From assembly GCF_025685645.1 (NCBI RefSeq), contig NZ_JAGSYF010000004.1, positions 124,001-188,000 on the forward strand: a stretch of 64,000 nt of DNA, in the 5' to 3' direction. The position numbers and the translations under genes were made by a program. The first letter of the stretch is position 1. The number at the start of each line of letters is the position of its first letter. A model generated the notes under the pieces. That model saw only the letters and a program-made list of their open reading frames with translations, made no database searches and was not told the origin of the DNA. Below, one piece after another: positions 8,713 through 17,546 of the stretch. Origin of the DNA: Edaphobacter bradus. GTDB taxonomy: Bacteria > Acidobacteriota > Terriglobia > Terriglobales > Acidobacteriaceae.

Positions 8713-9444
8713 TCAGGCCGAGTGTTGCGCGCCTGAGCGATGCACAAAGTGGTACGGAGGCCACGGGCCCGAAAGCTGCATCTGGCACTCCTTCATCTGC
8801 TGGGTCGCCGACGTGTACTTGTTCTGGTATCGCTCCACGGTCTTGTGGTCGATCAGGTGGGCGATGTCCAGAAGCATCTTGCCCGAATCCGTCCGCTTGC
8901 AGGTGATCTCCTCGGCGAGCGGAAGGAACATGCGGTGCATCTGGACCGAAAGCGCGCGCGCCTTCGACTGACGCTCTCGCTGGCGACTCGCGCTCTCACG
9001 AAGGCTGGTCAGGTACTGCTGACCCACCGTCATGTTGCGCGTCGTCGTGCCGGGGCAGGTGTCGTCGACGAGTACCTTCAGGTGCATCTCGGCCTTGCCA
9101 CGCAGCCGCTCGACGTTGGCCAGGAAGTGCCGTTGGTTTGACCGCACCGAGCGACGCAGCGCGTCGTCATCTTCAAAGGTTGTACCAAAGCGGAAGGGAA
9201 GTACGGTTGAATGTTTGAAGCACTCAGCGATAACGCGGGCGTGGTCCTTCTGGGCCTGCTGGTCCAGGCGGGCACTGTCCTCGGCGTTGTGCTCCGAGAC
9301 GACGATGGCTAACTCACTTGCGGGAAAGAGGAATGTTTGGTTTCCGAACAGCCCGGCGACCCCGGTCAAGGGCATCGGACGTCGGTGCCGGCAAAGTTCC
9401 GGAAAGGACTGTCTCTCTGCAATACAGTATGCGTACCATGCCAT
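8713..9444 (-). CDS. GvpL/GvpF family protein (orphan)
   Basis: A 243-residue protein resembling the GvpL/GvpF gas vesicle assembly family. Typical signs are the N-terminal WYAYCIAE strand, the VVSEHN segment (about 62) and the stretch AECFKHSTVLPFRFGTTF (about 85-102), which is the best conserved part of that family, followed by a long charged helical region. No gvpA, gvpN or other gas vesicle gene is in the window, so the role here is unclear; such orphans need not make vesicles. The ATG at 9444 has GGAAGG about nine bases upstream. The frame remains open upstream to 9678, but that portion does not resemble the family. Confidence 0.8.
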   Translation of the reverse strand: MAWYAYCIAERQSFPELCRHRRPMPLTGVAGLFGNQTFLFPASELAIVVSEHNAEDSARLDQQAQKDHARVIAECFKHSTVLPFRFGTTFEDDDALRRSVRSNQRHFLANVERLRGKAEMHLKVLVDDTCPGTTTRNMTVGQQYLTSLRESASRQRERQSKARALSVQMHRMFLPLAEEITCKRTDSGKMLLDIAHLIDHKTVERYQNKYTSATQQMKECQMQLSGPWPPYHFVHRSGAQHSA

Positions 9445-9972
9445 GTTTTTCTCTTCCTTCCAAAGCGCGCTAAAGGGTAGAACCGCCCCCTTCAGGGAAG
9501 TTGATAAGTAACTCAGACGGATACGAAAGTTGTCTGGAAACAATTCATTCGCAATGGTTTTGAATTCCCGGCCGGTTCGGGCATTTTCGAACCGTACCGT
9601 TCCGAGCAGGATAGTATGCCTATTCGAAGACGATTGGCAACAGTTCCCTTCAAAAAATCTCCGCCAGTCACGGGGCACTCTGCCCTCTAACTTCCCTCTG
9701 CAACCTGACTAAATTGCAGCCCACCATAAGATACGCAAATATCGAGCCCGGGCTTCGCTCTGCGTGTCTTTGCATTAATCTCACCCCTCCAGACCCCCGT
9801 TTTGTCCTGTCCGCGACTTGATTTTGAAGCCGCGACGAGTTCGCCCTCCCAGTCGTCTCGTGTCGATCAGGCGCGGCCCACCTGCCTGTCCCACGCAAAG
9901 TCTTTCCAGTAACACCAACAAGAGCCTCGGCGGGGAAGCTCCATAAGTCCCGTGCCGCGCTATCTTGGACGG
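9445..9972. other. Gene-poor spacer between divergent genes
   Basis: About 530 bases separate the divergent GvpL/F-like and DUF481-like genes. The part at 9480-9620 is visibly richer in A and T than its surroundings and probably holds promoters, but I could not pick a convincing -35/-10 pair. Open frames crossing it have no ribosome binding site or recognisable product. Confidence 0.4.
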
Positions 9973-11157
9973 ATGAATTCACGCCAGGAACCGAAGCGAT
10001 TCAGGATGCGTGCTCTCTGGAGCCTCGCCGCGTTGGGCCTTGCCTCGGCGCTCTTCTTTCAAACGGCGGTCGCACAGGCTCCCGCCCCGGACGAGATCGT
10101 CTTCAAGAACGGCGAGCGGCTCATGGGAACTCTCGAAAACGGCGTCGGCAACACAGTCATCTTCAAGAGCGAATCCGTCGGCGAGGTCACCGTCTCTCTC
10201 GACAAGGTCAAGGAACTGCGGTCCCGCGGCAACTTCGTCGTGCTCAAGGCTGGTGAAAAGATTACCCGCACCTCCAAGACTCCCGGCGCCATCGCCTTCG
10301 GCGAGTCAACCGTGACGGCCCGCCCCTCCGGTAGAGCGCCAGAGACCGTCGCCAACAAGGACCTCGCCTACATCATCGATAGCGCCACCTTCCAGAAAGA
10401 AGTCATCGAAAACCCCGGGCCCCTCCAGGGCTGGAACGGATCCATCACCGGAGGAGCCACCGTCCTCGACTCCTCCTCCTACGGCCAGACCCTCACCCTC
10501 GGCATCGGCCTCATTCGAGCCATCCCCTCAGTCCCCTACCTTCCTGCGCGAACCCGCACCACCTTCAACCTTCTCGAAACCTACGGCAAGCTGACCCAGC
10601 CCGTTATCCCGCAGACCAAACCACCCTCACCCGACTCCGTCGCCAAGACCAACATCTTCCACACCGACTTCGAGCACGACAAGTACCTCACCCCGCGCTT
10701 CTACATGCTCGGTGACCTCTCTTACGACCACAACTACTCTCAGGGGCTCGACCTCCAGCAGATCTACGGTGGAGGTCTCGGTTACACCGTCTTCCAGACC
10801 CCCATCCAAGAGCTCGACTTCAAGACTGACATCCACTACGAGCGCCAGAACTTCGTCCAGTACCCTCCGCCCAAGGTCTCCACCCCCAACCAGAACCTCA
10901 TCGGCTCCACCTTCGGCGAGGCGTACAAGCGCAACCTGCCCTACAAGCTCCTCTTCACCGAGAGCGGAACCTACATCCAGTCCTGGAACAACACCCACGC
11001 CTACTCGGCGATCTTCGCTTCGGGCCTGACGCTGCCCACCTACAAGCGCCTCAGCCTCAGCGTGAACCTGCTCGACACCTACCTCAACAATCCGGCCTTC
11101 GGTTACCAGAAGAACAGCCTGCAGTTCGTCACCGGCGTCACCTACACGCTCCACTAG
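9973..11157 (+). CDS. DUF481-like outer membrane protein
   Basis: Predicted outer membrane or periplasmic protein of about 394 residues. A signal peptide ends near residue 35 (FFQTAVAQA). Next is a small beta domain starting DEIVFKNGERLMGTLE, typical of acidobacterial proteins that carry a C-terminal DUF481 (YdiY-like) domain. The second half (about 150-394) is rich in alternating aromatic/polar strands and ends in a tyrosine-containing strand (FVTGVTYTLH), as in beta-barrels. The start is uncertain: GTG 9952, ATG 9973 and ATG 10006 are in frame and none has a clear ribosome site; the last would place the signal peptide at the very N-terminus. Function is unknown. Confidence 0.85.
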   Translation: MNSRQEPKRFRMRALWSLAALGLASALFFQTAVAQAPAPDEIVFKNGERLMGTLENGVGNTVIFKSESVGEVTVSLDKVKELRSRGNFVVLKAGEKITRTSKTPGAIAFGESTVTARPSGRAPETVANKDLAYIIDSATFQKEVIENPGPLQGWNGSITGGATVLDSSSYGQTLTLGIGLIRAIPSVPYLPARTRTTFNLLETYGKLTQPVIPQTKPPSPDSVAKTNIFHTDFEHDKYLTPRFYMLGDLSYDHNYSQGLDLQQIYGGGLGYTVFQTPIQELDFKTDIHYERQNFVQYPPPKVSTPNQNLIGSTFGEAYKRNLPYKLLFTESGTYIQSWNNTHAYSAIFASGLTLPTYKRLSLSVNLLDTYLNNPAFGYQKNSLQFVTGVTYTLH

Positions 11158-11192
11158 GGCGCGAATCACGGATCCATTCCAACATAAGGCTG

Positions 11193-11235
11193 TCATCCCG
11201 ACCGGAGCGCAGCGGAGTGGAGGGATCTGCTGTTC
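11193..11235 (+). repeat. Short intergenic repeat-like sequence (GTCATCCCGACCGGAGCG type)
   Basis: Noncoding sequence beginning GTCATCCCGACCGGAGCG and ending GGAGGGATCTGC follows the DUF481-like gene. It is similar in design to the GTCATTCTGAGCGAAGCG stretch at 14464. Such sequences recur between genes in many genomes, from general knowledge; only these two related forms were noticed here. Confidence 0.4.
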
Positions 11236-11265
11236 GAGCAGCCCAGCTAGGGACGACACACCAAC

Positions 11266-11303
11266 AAAAAGGCGAACGACCCAAGCCTCGGATCGTCCGC
11301 CTT
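11266..11303 (-). terminator. Intrinsic terminator of the cytochrome c gene
   Basis: The arms at 11269-11282 and 11290-11303 pair along 14 positions if two G-U wobbles are allowed, which is possible only in minus-strand RNA. A run of five T follows on that strand. It lies 20 bases after the cytochrome c stop. Confidence 0.75.
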
Positions 11304-11322
11304 CTCTCTTACAATCTCCGTC

Positions 11323-11871
11323 TCACTGCCCCTGCAAAATCTTCATCACCGGATCTGGCATCTCCTTGTCGGCATTCTTCAGCAGCAACGAAACCTGCCA
11401 CATCTGCGTGTCCGACAGCACATGCCTGTACGACGGCATCCCCGTCAGCCGAATCCCATTCGCCACCTTCCAGTAGGTCTCACCCGGCGCATCATCGCTC
11501 ACCCCGACGACGTTATTGCGCGCGTGCTTCTTCCACAATTGCGGCGCCGCAGGATACATCGACTTCGCAAACGGCACATCGTGTCCCGGAGTCCCATGGC
11601 AGCCCGCGCACTGCGTCTTGTAGACCTGCGCGCCGCCTTCAAACACATCCTCGCCGATGCCGAACGGCGCGTCTTTCTTCTCGCGTTCGATCCGCCCCTC
11701 GAGCGGCAACCGCACAATCTGCTTCTCCATCGGCAGCGGAGCATCCGCCACCGCCACCGGCAGCGGACCGAACCGCAGGTACAGAAACAGCCCCGCGGCC
11801 GCAGCTGCCACTCCCAGCAGAAAGCCCAGAAACACCTTGCCGAATCCACCGCCGCTGCTCTTCTTGGCCAT
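11323..11871 (-). CDS. Membrane-anchored c-type cytochrome
   Basis: A 182-residue monohaem cytochrome c. A short Lys/Gly-rich cytoplasmic N-terminus is followed by one hydrophobic helix (about residues 13-32) that acts as signal anchor, leaving the rest in the periplasm. The haem-binding motif is CAGCH at about residues 88-92, and a likely axial methionine is in TGMPSYRHVL (about 142), followed by the helix QMWQVSLLLKNAD, the usual C-terminal helix of class I cytochromes. It is probably an electron shuttle to or from a respiratory complex; no oxidase genes are adjacent, so the partner is unknown. Confidence 0.92.
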   Translation of the reverse strand: MAKKSSGGGFGKVFLGFLLGVAAAAAGLFLYLRFGPLPVAVADAPLPMEKQIVRLPLEGRIEREKKDAPFGIGEDVFEGGAQVYKTQCAGCHGTPGHDVPFAKSMYPAAPQLWKKHARNNVVGVSDDAPGETYWKVANGIRLTGMPSYRHVLSDTQMWQVSLLLKNADKEMPDPVMKILQGQ

Positions 11872-12027
11872 AACCTATGTCACCTTTAATGAAGCGATTC
11901 TCTCCGCCGGCCGCCGCCGAAACCCTCTTCCGATGTTCTAATAAGAGTTGGCCCGCGGTTCGAGTCCAGGCGGCGCGCCTCAGGTTCCACAATAGCAAGA
12001 GCTCAGCATGTGCAGGAGTATTGGTTG

Positions 12028-12747
12028 ATGTTCGGTTTCAGGATCAGTGTGAAGTCTGTAGCAACCCTTTTTATTGCGACCCTTGTCATTGGCGGAGCAG
12101 GCCACCTGCAGGCGCAGGTCAGCCGCCGGCCCCGCCACGAGTCCACCGCCAACCGCAAGGAACGCATCCAGCGCATCATCCATGACACCTACAGCCACCG
12201 CTATGAGGTCGCCGGCGGCGGCGGATACCTCCGCTTCCGCTCCGGCGAGACCCTCCAGAAGAACAACGAAGTCACCTTCTGGATGACCGGCACTCGCTAC
12301 TTCAACCCCAAGCTCGGCATCACCGCCGACATCCGCGGGGCCTACGGCCACGCCAAGGTAGGCAACACCGCCTTCAACATCCCCAACCCGCAGATCTCCC
12401 AGTACAACTTCATGGCCGGCCCCACCTACCGCATCTACTCCAGGCAGAAGTACGCCGTCAGCATCTACGGAGTCGGCGGCGCCGCCCTCGGCAAGTTCGA
12501 CACCGGCTCCAAAGGCATCCCCTCATCTGAACTCCACCTATGGGAGACCGGCTACCGCCCCGCCTTCAGCGTCGGAGCCAACCTCGACTACAACTTCTTC
12601 CCCAACTTCGCCATGCGCATCTCGCCCACCTACGTCGGAGGCCTCTACCGCCTCTCACCCAACGACACAGTCACCTCCAAGGGCTCTATCCAGAACAACG
12701 TCGGCTTCAACATAGGCCTCCTCTACCGCTTCGGCCGCATCAAGTAG
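12028..12747 (+). CDS. Outer membrane beta-barrel protein
   Basis: A 239-residue protein with a signal peptide (cleavage near LQAQ, about residue 30), then a basic stretch (RRPRHESTANRKERIQR), then alternating strands consistent with a small eight-stranded barrel of the OmpA-transmembrane/OmpW-like size. Its last residues, GLLYRFGRIK, form an aromatic-rich C-terminal strand although the very last residue is Lys instead of Phe. I use the ATG at 12028 because AGGAG lies nine bases upstream; an ATG at 12010 is in frame without such a site. It is divergent from the cytochrome c gene. The specific function is unknown. Confidence 0.85.
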   Translation: MFGFRISVKSVATLFIATLVIGGAGHLQAQVSRRPRHESTANRKERIQRIIHDTYSHRYEVAGGGGYLRFRSGETLQKNNEVTFWMTGTRYFNPKLGITADIRGAYGHAKVGNTAFNIPNPQISQYNFMAGPTYRIYSRQKYAVSIYGVGGAALGKFDTGSKGIPSSELHLWETGYRPAFSVGANLDYNFFPNFAMRISPTYVGGLYRLSPNDTVTSKGSIQNNVGFNIGLLYRFGRIK

Positions 12748-12780
12748 CTCGCAGTCCATTCGAGCGGAGCTCGATCGGTC

Positions 12781-12818
12781 GCGCTTAAGGGCACGGCTTC
12801 AGCCGTGCCCTTAAGCGC
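12781..12818. repeat. Perfect 18-bp inverted repeat with GGCTTCAGCC core (REP-like)
   Basis: The arm at 12781-12798 is exactly complementary to 12801-12818, leaving a two-base TC centre. The palindrome lies between the barrel gene and fumarase. It has no T-run on either side, so it looks like a REP-type element and not a simple terminator. A related GGCTTCAGCC core occurs at 17183-17192. Confidence 0.75.
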
Positions 12819-12906
12819 ACTCCCATGAAACATCCTTCGATAACCGCGCACCTGCGCCGATGTACGGCGACAATCGCTATATCAGCCGCCTAGAATTGAT
12901 GGTGAC

Positions 12907-14442
12907 ATGGCCACCATCAAGCAATCCGACTTCATCCAGTCCGTAGCCGACGCCCTCCAGTACATCAGCTACTACCACCCCGAGGACTTCATCACCAACC
13001 TCACCCGCGCCTACGAGCTGGAAGAATCCCCCGCCGCAAAGGACGCCATGGCTCAGATCCTCATCAACTCGCGCATGTGCGCCGAGGGCCACCGCCCCGT
13101 CTGCCAGGACACCGGCATCGTCACCGCATTCATCAAGCTCGGCATGGAGACCCGCTGGGACAACGACGGCCAGCCTCTGATGACCGTCCAGCAGATGGCC
13201 GACGAGGGCGTCCGCCGCGCCTACCTCCTCCCGGACAACAAGCTCCGCGCCAGCATCCTCGCCGACCCTGCCTTCTCCCGCAAGAACACCGGCGACAACA
13301 CCCCCTCCGTCGTCTCCGTCGAGATGGTTCCCGGCGGCGAGGTCGACGTCACCGTAGCAGCCAAGGGCGGCGGCTCCGAGGCCAAATCCAAGTTCGCCAT
13401 GCTCAACCCCTCCGACTCCATCGTCGATTGGGTCCTCAAGACCGTCCCCACCATGGGCGCCGGCTGGTGTCCTCCCGGCATGCTCGGCATCGGCATCGGA
13501 GGCACCGCCGAAAAGGCGATGGTCATGGCCAAAGAGTCCCTCATGGACCCCATCGACATGCAGGAGCTCAAGGCCCGCGGCCCGCAGAACAAGATCGAAG
13601 CCCTCCGCATCGAGCTGCACGACAAGATCAACCGGCTCGGCATCGGAGCCCAGGGGCTCGGCGGCCTCACCACCGTCCTCGACGTCAAGATTCTCGACTA
13701 CCCCACCCACGCGGCCAACCTCCCCATCGCCATGATCCCCAACTGCGCCGCCACCCGCCACGCGCACATCCACCTCGATGGCTCAGGCCCCGTCGCGCTC
13801 GATCCACCATCGCTCGACGCCTGGCCACAGCTCACCTACGACGTCTCCAAAGCCACGCGAGTCAACCTCGATGGCATCACCCACGAAGAAGTAAAGACCT
13901 GGAAGCCCGGCGAGGTCCTCCTCCTCTCGGGCAAGCTTCTCACTGGCCGCGACGCCGCCCACAAGCGCATGACCGACATGCTCAACCGCGGCGAAAAGCT
14001 CCCGGTCGACCTCAAGGGCCGCTTCATCTACTACGTCGGCCCGGTCGACGCCGTCCGCGACGAGGCCGTAGGCCCCGCGGGCCCCACCACCGCCACCCGC
14101 ATGGACAAGTTCACCCGCCAGATGCTCGATCAGACCGGCGTCCTCGGCATGATTGGCAAAGCCGAGCGCGGCCCCGCCGCCGTCGAGGCCATCCACGACC
14201 ACGAGGCCGTTTACCTCATGGCCGTCGGAGGAGCCGCCTACCTCGTCTCCAAAGCCATCAAGAGCAGCCGCGTCCTCGCCTTCGAAGACCTCGGCATGGA
14301 GGCCATCTACGAGTTCGACGTCAAGGACATGCCCGTCACCGTAGCCGTAGACTCCCGCGGAGTAAGCGTCCACAACACCGGCCCCGCCGAGTGGAAAGCC
14401 CGCATAGCCGGCGAACTCGCAGGGGTCCCCATCCTCCAGTAG
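12907..14442 (+). CDS. Class I fumarate hydratase (iron-sulfur type)
   Basis: Converts fumarate and water to malate in the TCA cycle using a [4Fe-4S] cluster; cytosolic. The 511-residue protein contains both the alpha and the beta part, as in FumA/FumB. Cluster-ligand candidates are the Cys in CQDTG (about residue 64) and the Cys in NCAATRHAH (about 280), with a third in the segment WCPPGMLGIGIGG (about 190). The C-terminal beta part has VGPTTATRMD-like spacing (GPAGPTTATRMDKF, about 390) and ends GVPILQ. It starts at the ATG at 12907 with the usual ATIKQSDF sequence. A broken copy of its last 40 codons lies at 17547. Confidence 0.95.
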   Translation: MATIKQSDFIQSVADALQYISYYHPEDFITNLTRAYELEESPAAKDAMAQILINSRMCAEGHRPVCQDTGIVTAFIKLGMETRWDNDGQPLMTVQQMADEGVRRAYLLPDNKLRASILADPAFSRKNTGDNTPSVVSVEMVPGGEVDVTVAAKGGGSEAKSKFAMLNPSDSIVDWVLKTVPTMGAGWCPPGMLGIGIGGTAEKAMVMAKESLMDPIDMQELKARGPQNKIEALRIELHDKINRLGIGAQGLGGLTTVLDVKILDYPTHAANLPIAMIPNCAATRHAHIHLDGSGPVALDPPSLDAWPQLTYDVSKATRVNLDGITHEEVKTWKPGEVLLLSGKLLTGRDAAHKRMTDMLNRGEKLPVDLKGRFIYYVGPVDAVRDEAVGPAGPTTATRMDKFTRQMLDQTGVLGMIGKAERGPAAVEAIHDHEAVYLMAVGGAAYLVSKAIKSSRVLAFEDLGMEAIYEFDVKDMPVTVAVDSRGVSVHNTGPAEWKARIAGELAGVPILQ

Positions 14443-14463
14443 CGCAGCCAGCCTTCTACGGCG

Positions 14464-14494
14464 GTCATTCTGAGCGAAGCGAAGAATCCCCGCA
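14464..14494 (+). repeat. Short intergenic repeat-like sequence (GTCATTCTGAGCGAAGCG type)
   Basis: Noncoding sequence GTCATTCTGAGCGAAGCG followed by AAGAATCCCC lies just after the fumarase stop. It resembles the 11193 sequence in design. It is probably a dispersed intergenic motif; no function is claimed. Confidence 0.4.
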
Positions 14495-14527
14495 GTTCGC
14501 ACAGCGCGCCACAGCAGATCGGGTGCA

Positions 14528-14558
14528 CCATCCATCGCGGTTTCATCGCGATGGGTGG
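14528..14558. repeat. CCATCCAT...ATGGGTGG hairpin, copy 1
   Basis: The arm at 14528-14539 pairs with 14547-14558 over twelve positions with one wobble, around a seven-base loop. A second hairpin with the same outer arms but a different inner sequence is at 52763-52797. The hairpin overlaps the alternative upstream start (14555) of the following gene, which argues against that start. Confidence 0.65.
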
Positions 14559-14644
14559 GAATGAATCCTGTCCGGACGCATCCGCAAAAATTTGTCTCAA
14601 ATTCCAACCTGACAAACTACCTGCGAAGCGTTTACATAATCCTC

Positions 14645-17119
14645 ATGCCGCCTTCCCGACTGGCAAGCGGAATCATCCTCGGACTCTCTCTCCTTTGCTG
14701 CACGGGCCTCGCAACGGGACAGACACCCGCACCCTATTCGCAGGTCGCCCTCGCCGTAATCGATGAGAACGGACTCCCCGTCCCCGACGCCCAGGTCATC
14801 ATCTCTGAGCCGGGACGCAATGCCGTTCAACTCCAAACCAATTACGCCGGCCGCTGCGCCTACGCGTTACATCAGGACGCTCCTTACCAGATTCGCGTAG
14901 AAAAACCCGGCTTCTATCGAGCTCTCGAAGAGAACGCTGACGCGCACCAGAAAACCGCTGAGGTCATTCTGGCCCATGAACAGATCGTGCGTCAGGAAGT
15001 TGATGTCGTCGCCTCAACCACCGGAATCGATCCTCAGCAGATCTCTGACAACAGCACGATGAACACGCCCGAGATCGTCAACATCCCTTATCCAACCTCG
15101 CGCGACATTCGCAACCTCCTCCCATTCAATCCAGGTGTCGTGCAGGACAACTTCGGTCGAATCCACGTCGCCGGATCGGAGAGCTACGCCACCCTCGATC
15201 TCTTCGACGGATTCGACATTCGCTCGCCCGTAAGCGGCGCGCTGGCCATGCGCGTCAGCCCCGACGCCGTCCGCACCATCGACGTAGAAACAACACGCTA
15301 CCCGGTCCGCTTCGGCCGAGCCACAGGAGGCGTCGTGGCCTTCTACACCGGCATGGGAGATAACCGTTTCCGCCTCAACGCCACCGACTTCATCCCTTCG
15401 TTTCACCAGATCAACGGAATTCGTTTCGACAAGTTCGTCCCCCGCCTCAGCTTCTCCGGCCCGATCGTCCGCAACCGCGCCTGGTTCTTCGATGGAGTTG
15501 AAGTCGAGTACGACAACATCTACATCAAGGAACTCCCCGCCGATGCCGATACAAACCACCTCACGCGCGGCAGCAACTTGCTTAAGGCGCAAGTCAACCT
15601 TACCTCGGCGAACATCCTCTCCGGCGGCTTGCTCTTCAACGGCTACCATTCCCCATACGACGGCATCTCGCCCTTAGTCCCGCAGCAGAGCACAACCAAA
15701 CGCGACACCACCGCCTGGCTCCCTTACATCCGCGACCAGCACAGCTTCCACAACGGAGCCGTGCTCGAAGCAGGCTTCGGAGTCGTCCGTTTCCGCGACT
15801 CCTACGAGCCACATGGAAACAGCCCCTACCAACTCACTCCAGAAATCGCCAAAGGCAGCTACTTCGAAAACCAGACCTCCCATTCGCGCCGCGAGCAGGC
15901 AATCGCGACCCTGTATCTGCCGCCACGAAACCTCCACGGTCGTCATGACCTGATGGCCGGAATCGAACTCAACCACATCACCTTCGACAGCGAGACTTCC
16001 CGCGCGCCGGTCAACTACCTGCGAGAAGATGGAACCCTCCTCCGCCAAAGCACCTTCCCCACGATCTCCCCATATACTCGCCACAACCTGGAAACAGGTG
16101 CCTACATTCAGGACCGTTGGCTCGCCCACCCAGGGCTGCTCGTCGAACCCGGCCTGCGTTTCGACTGGGACGAGATCATCCGCCGCCCGCTCTTCTCGCC
16201 CCGCATCGCCTTCGTGTACTCGCCGCCCGGAGCCGAATCATCACTGAAGCTATCAGCCGGCATCGGCCTCTACTACGAACACACTCAGCTTGAATACCTC
16301 ACGCGGTCTCTCGCCGGAGTTCGCTACGACACCTACTACGCCGCCAACGGAGTAACGCCAATCCCTCCTCCGCTGCCAACCGTCTTTACAACAACTCAGT
16401 CCTCGCTCACCCAGACGCACGCTCTCAACTGGAGCATCGGCATCGAGAAAAAACTGCCGCACGAGATCTACGCCAGCGTGAACTTCCTCGACAAGCGCAT
16501 CTACGACGGCTTCGTCTACGCCAACCAGAACGGCCCAGCCGCGCTATCAGGCACCTACCTGCTGACCAACCAAAGACAAGACCACTACCACTCGATCGAA
16601 GTCGACGCGCGGCACACCTTCGCGCGGGATTACACACTCTTCGCCTCCTACACCCACTCCTCGGCCCGCACGAACGCCGCTCTCGACTACGTCCCCACCA
16701 TCTCGGTCCTCGGTCCGCAGCAAAGCGCCCCTCTCCCATGGGATGTCCCCAATCGCCTGATCTCCTGGGGATGGCTGCCCTTCCCATTGCAAAGGCTCAA
16801 AAAGAGCTGGGACCTCGTCTACACCCTCGACTGGCACTCCGGATTCCCATACACCCCCGTCAACGCCAACCGCCAGGTCGTAGGAGCAGCAGGCTCAGGA
16901 AAATTCCCCGACTACGTCTCCTTCAGCCCCGGCATCGAATGGAAGTTCCACCTCCGCGGAGCCTACTTCGGACTGCGAGGAGTCATGGAAAACGCCACAG
17001 ACAGCAAAAATCCATTGACTGTATACAACGTCGTCGATTCACCCCAATACGGAACCTTCAGCCAATATCTGGGAAGAGCCCTGACCGGCCGCATCCGGCT
17101 CATCGGAAGAGTGAAATAA
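14645..17119 (+). CDS. Oar-like TonB-dependent receptor with carboxypeptidase regulatory domain
   Basis: Outer membrane protein of 824 residues. A signal peptide ends near TGLATGQT (about residue 25). An Ig-like carboxypeptidase-regulatory domain follows (about 30-110), then a plug-like segment with DLFDGFDIRSPVSG and the characteristic RFGRATGGVV (about 220), and a large beta-barrel. This layout is the Oar/CirA-like family that is greatly expanded in Acidobacteria. The C-terminus GRIRLIGRVK lacks a final Phe. The ATG at 14645 puts the signal peptide first; upstream in-frame codons back to 14555 overlap a hairpin. The ligand is unknown, possibly a polymer or metal complex. It lies downstream of fumarase but is probably separately expressed. 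Confidence 0.9.
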   Translation: MPPSRLASGIILGLSLLCCTGLATGQTPAPYSQVALAVIDENGLPVPDAQVIISEPGRNAVQLQTNYAGRCAYALHQDAPYQIRVEKPGFYRALEENADAHQKTAEVILAHEQIVRQEVDVVASTTGIDPQQISDNSTMNTPEIVNIPYPTSRDIRNLLPFNPGVVQDNFGRIHVAGSESYATLDLFDGFDIRSPVSGALAMRVSPDAVRTIDVETTRYPVRFGRATGGVVAFYTGMGDNRFRLNATDFIPSFHQINGIRFDKFVPRLSFSGPIVRNRAWFFDGVEVEYDNIYIKELPADADTNHLTRGSNLLKAQVNLTSANILSGGLLFNGYHSPYDGISPLVPQQSTTKRDTTAWLPYIRDQHSFHNGAVLEAGFGVVRFRDSYEPHGNSPYQLTPEIAKGSYFENQTSHSRREQAIATLYLPPRNLHGRHDLMAGIELNHITFDSETSRAPVNYLREDGTLLRQSTFPTISPYTRHNLETGAYIQDRWLAHPGLLVEPGLRFDWDEIIRRPLFSPRIAFVYSPPGAESSLKLSAGIGLYYEHTQLEYLTRSLAGVRYDTYYAANGVTPIPPPLPTVFTTTQSSLTQTHALNWSIGIEKKLPHEIYASVNFLDKRIYDGFVYANQNGPAALSGTYLLTNQRQDHYHSIEVDARHTFARDYTLFASYTHSSARTNAALDYVPTISVLGPQQSAPLPWDVPNRLISWGWLPFPLQRLKKSWDLVYTLDWHSGFPYTPVNANRQVVGAAGSGKFPDYVSFSPGIEWKFHLRGAYFGLRGVMENATDSKNPLTVYNVVDSPQYGTFSQYLGRALTGRIRLIGRVK

Positions 17120-17177
17120 AAATTCAGAGAGGGATAAGCGAGCGATCACCGTCGCCGTAAAAGACGTCCCTACGGAA

Positions 17178-17238
17178 GGGGACGGCTTCAGCCGCGCCGG
17201 AATTTCGCTTCTAGGTACCCCGAGGCTTTAGCCTCGGG
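17178..17238. repeat. REP-like hairpins after the receptor gene
   Basis: A GACGGCTTCAGCCG core at 17181-17193 is followed by a second perfect hairpin, CCCGAGGCT at 17219-17227 with AGCCTCGGG at 17230-17238. Both have two-base centres (TC and TT) like the palindrome at 12781. The second could also stop transcription but has no T-run. Confidence 0.6.
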
Positions 17239-17370
17239 TCTCTCAAGCACGCCGCGAAGCGGCAACCGCTCTGCCGAAGGCCTGAGCGAAGTCCGAAAGA
17301 CGAAGCGACTAGATTTTGCCTCTAACGATGCCAAGAGCATACGAATCAGTAACTTGGAAAAGCATGCCCC

Positions 17371-17545
17371 AAAATCCCAGCAAACTCCATGTCAAGCCTC
17401 CAAACCACTCAACCCAATAAAAACAAACAACTTCCTCGTGGCAGAGCAGTTTCCCCAATTTGCTAAAATAGAGAAATAGATACAAAAGCAATAGAGAAAT
17501 AGATACAAAAGCCCCGGGTATCCGGGGCTCCATTGTTTAACCCAC
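17371..17545 (+). repeat. Dispersed element, copy A (left part)
   Basis: It shares GTCAAGCC, a CACTCAACCCA-AAAAACAA stretch, GTGGCAGAG, AGTTTCC and TTTGCTAAAATAGA with the copies at 31375 and 56158. The TAAAAT box is at 17464-17469. A perfect hairpin (GCCCCGG 17511-17517, CCGGGGC 17522-17528) follows. Unlike the other copies, the right part with AATATTTT motifs is missing: the match stops near 17546-17552, where the fumarase remnant begins. Confidence 0.8.
17467..17512 (+). repeat. Exact 23-bp tandem duplication inside copy A
   Basis: The 23-base unit at 17467-17489 is repeated without change at 17490-17512. It begins AATAGAGAAATAG and ends AAAAGC. It lengthens the interval between the TAAAAT box and the hairpin compared with the other copies, which suggests recent slippage. 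Confidence 0.9.
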
Positions 17546-17546
17546 A

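Noticed and set aside
9668..9982. A 104-codon minus-strand frame in the spacer upstream of the DUF481-like gene
   Set aside because: It has no ribosome site, no domain and crosses the probable promoter region.
12877..13773. A 298-codon minus-strand frame over fumarase, rich in Gly/Asp/Val
   Set aside because: It is the antisense of a clear class I fumarase and has no ribosome site.
17430..17470. Sigma-54 promoter reading of TGGCAG...TTGCT in the dispersed element
   Set aside because: The interval between TGGCA and TTGCT is far longer than the five bases needed between these boxes.
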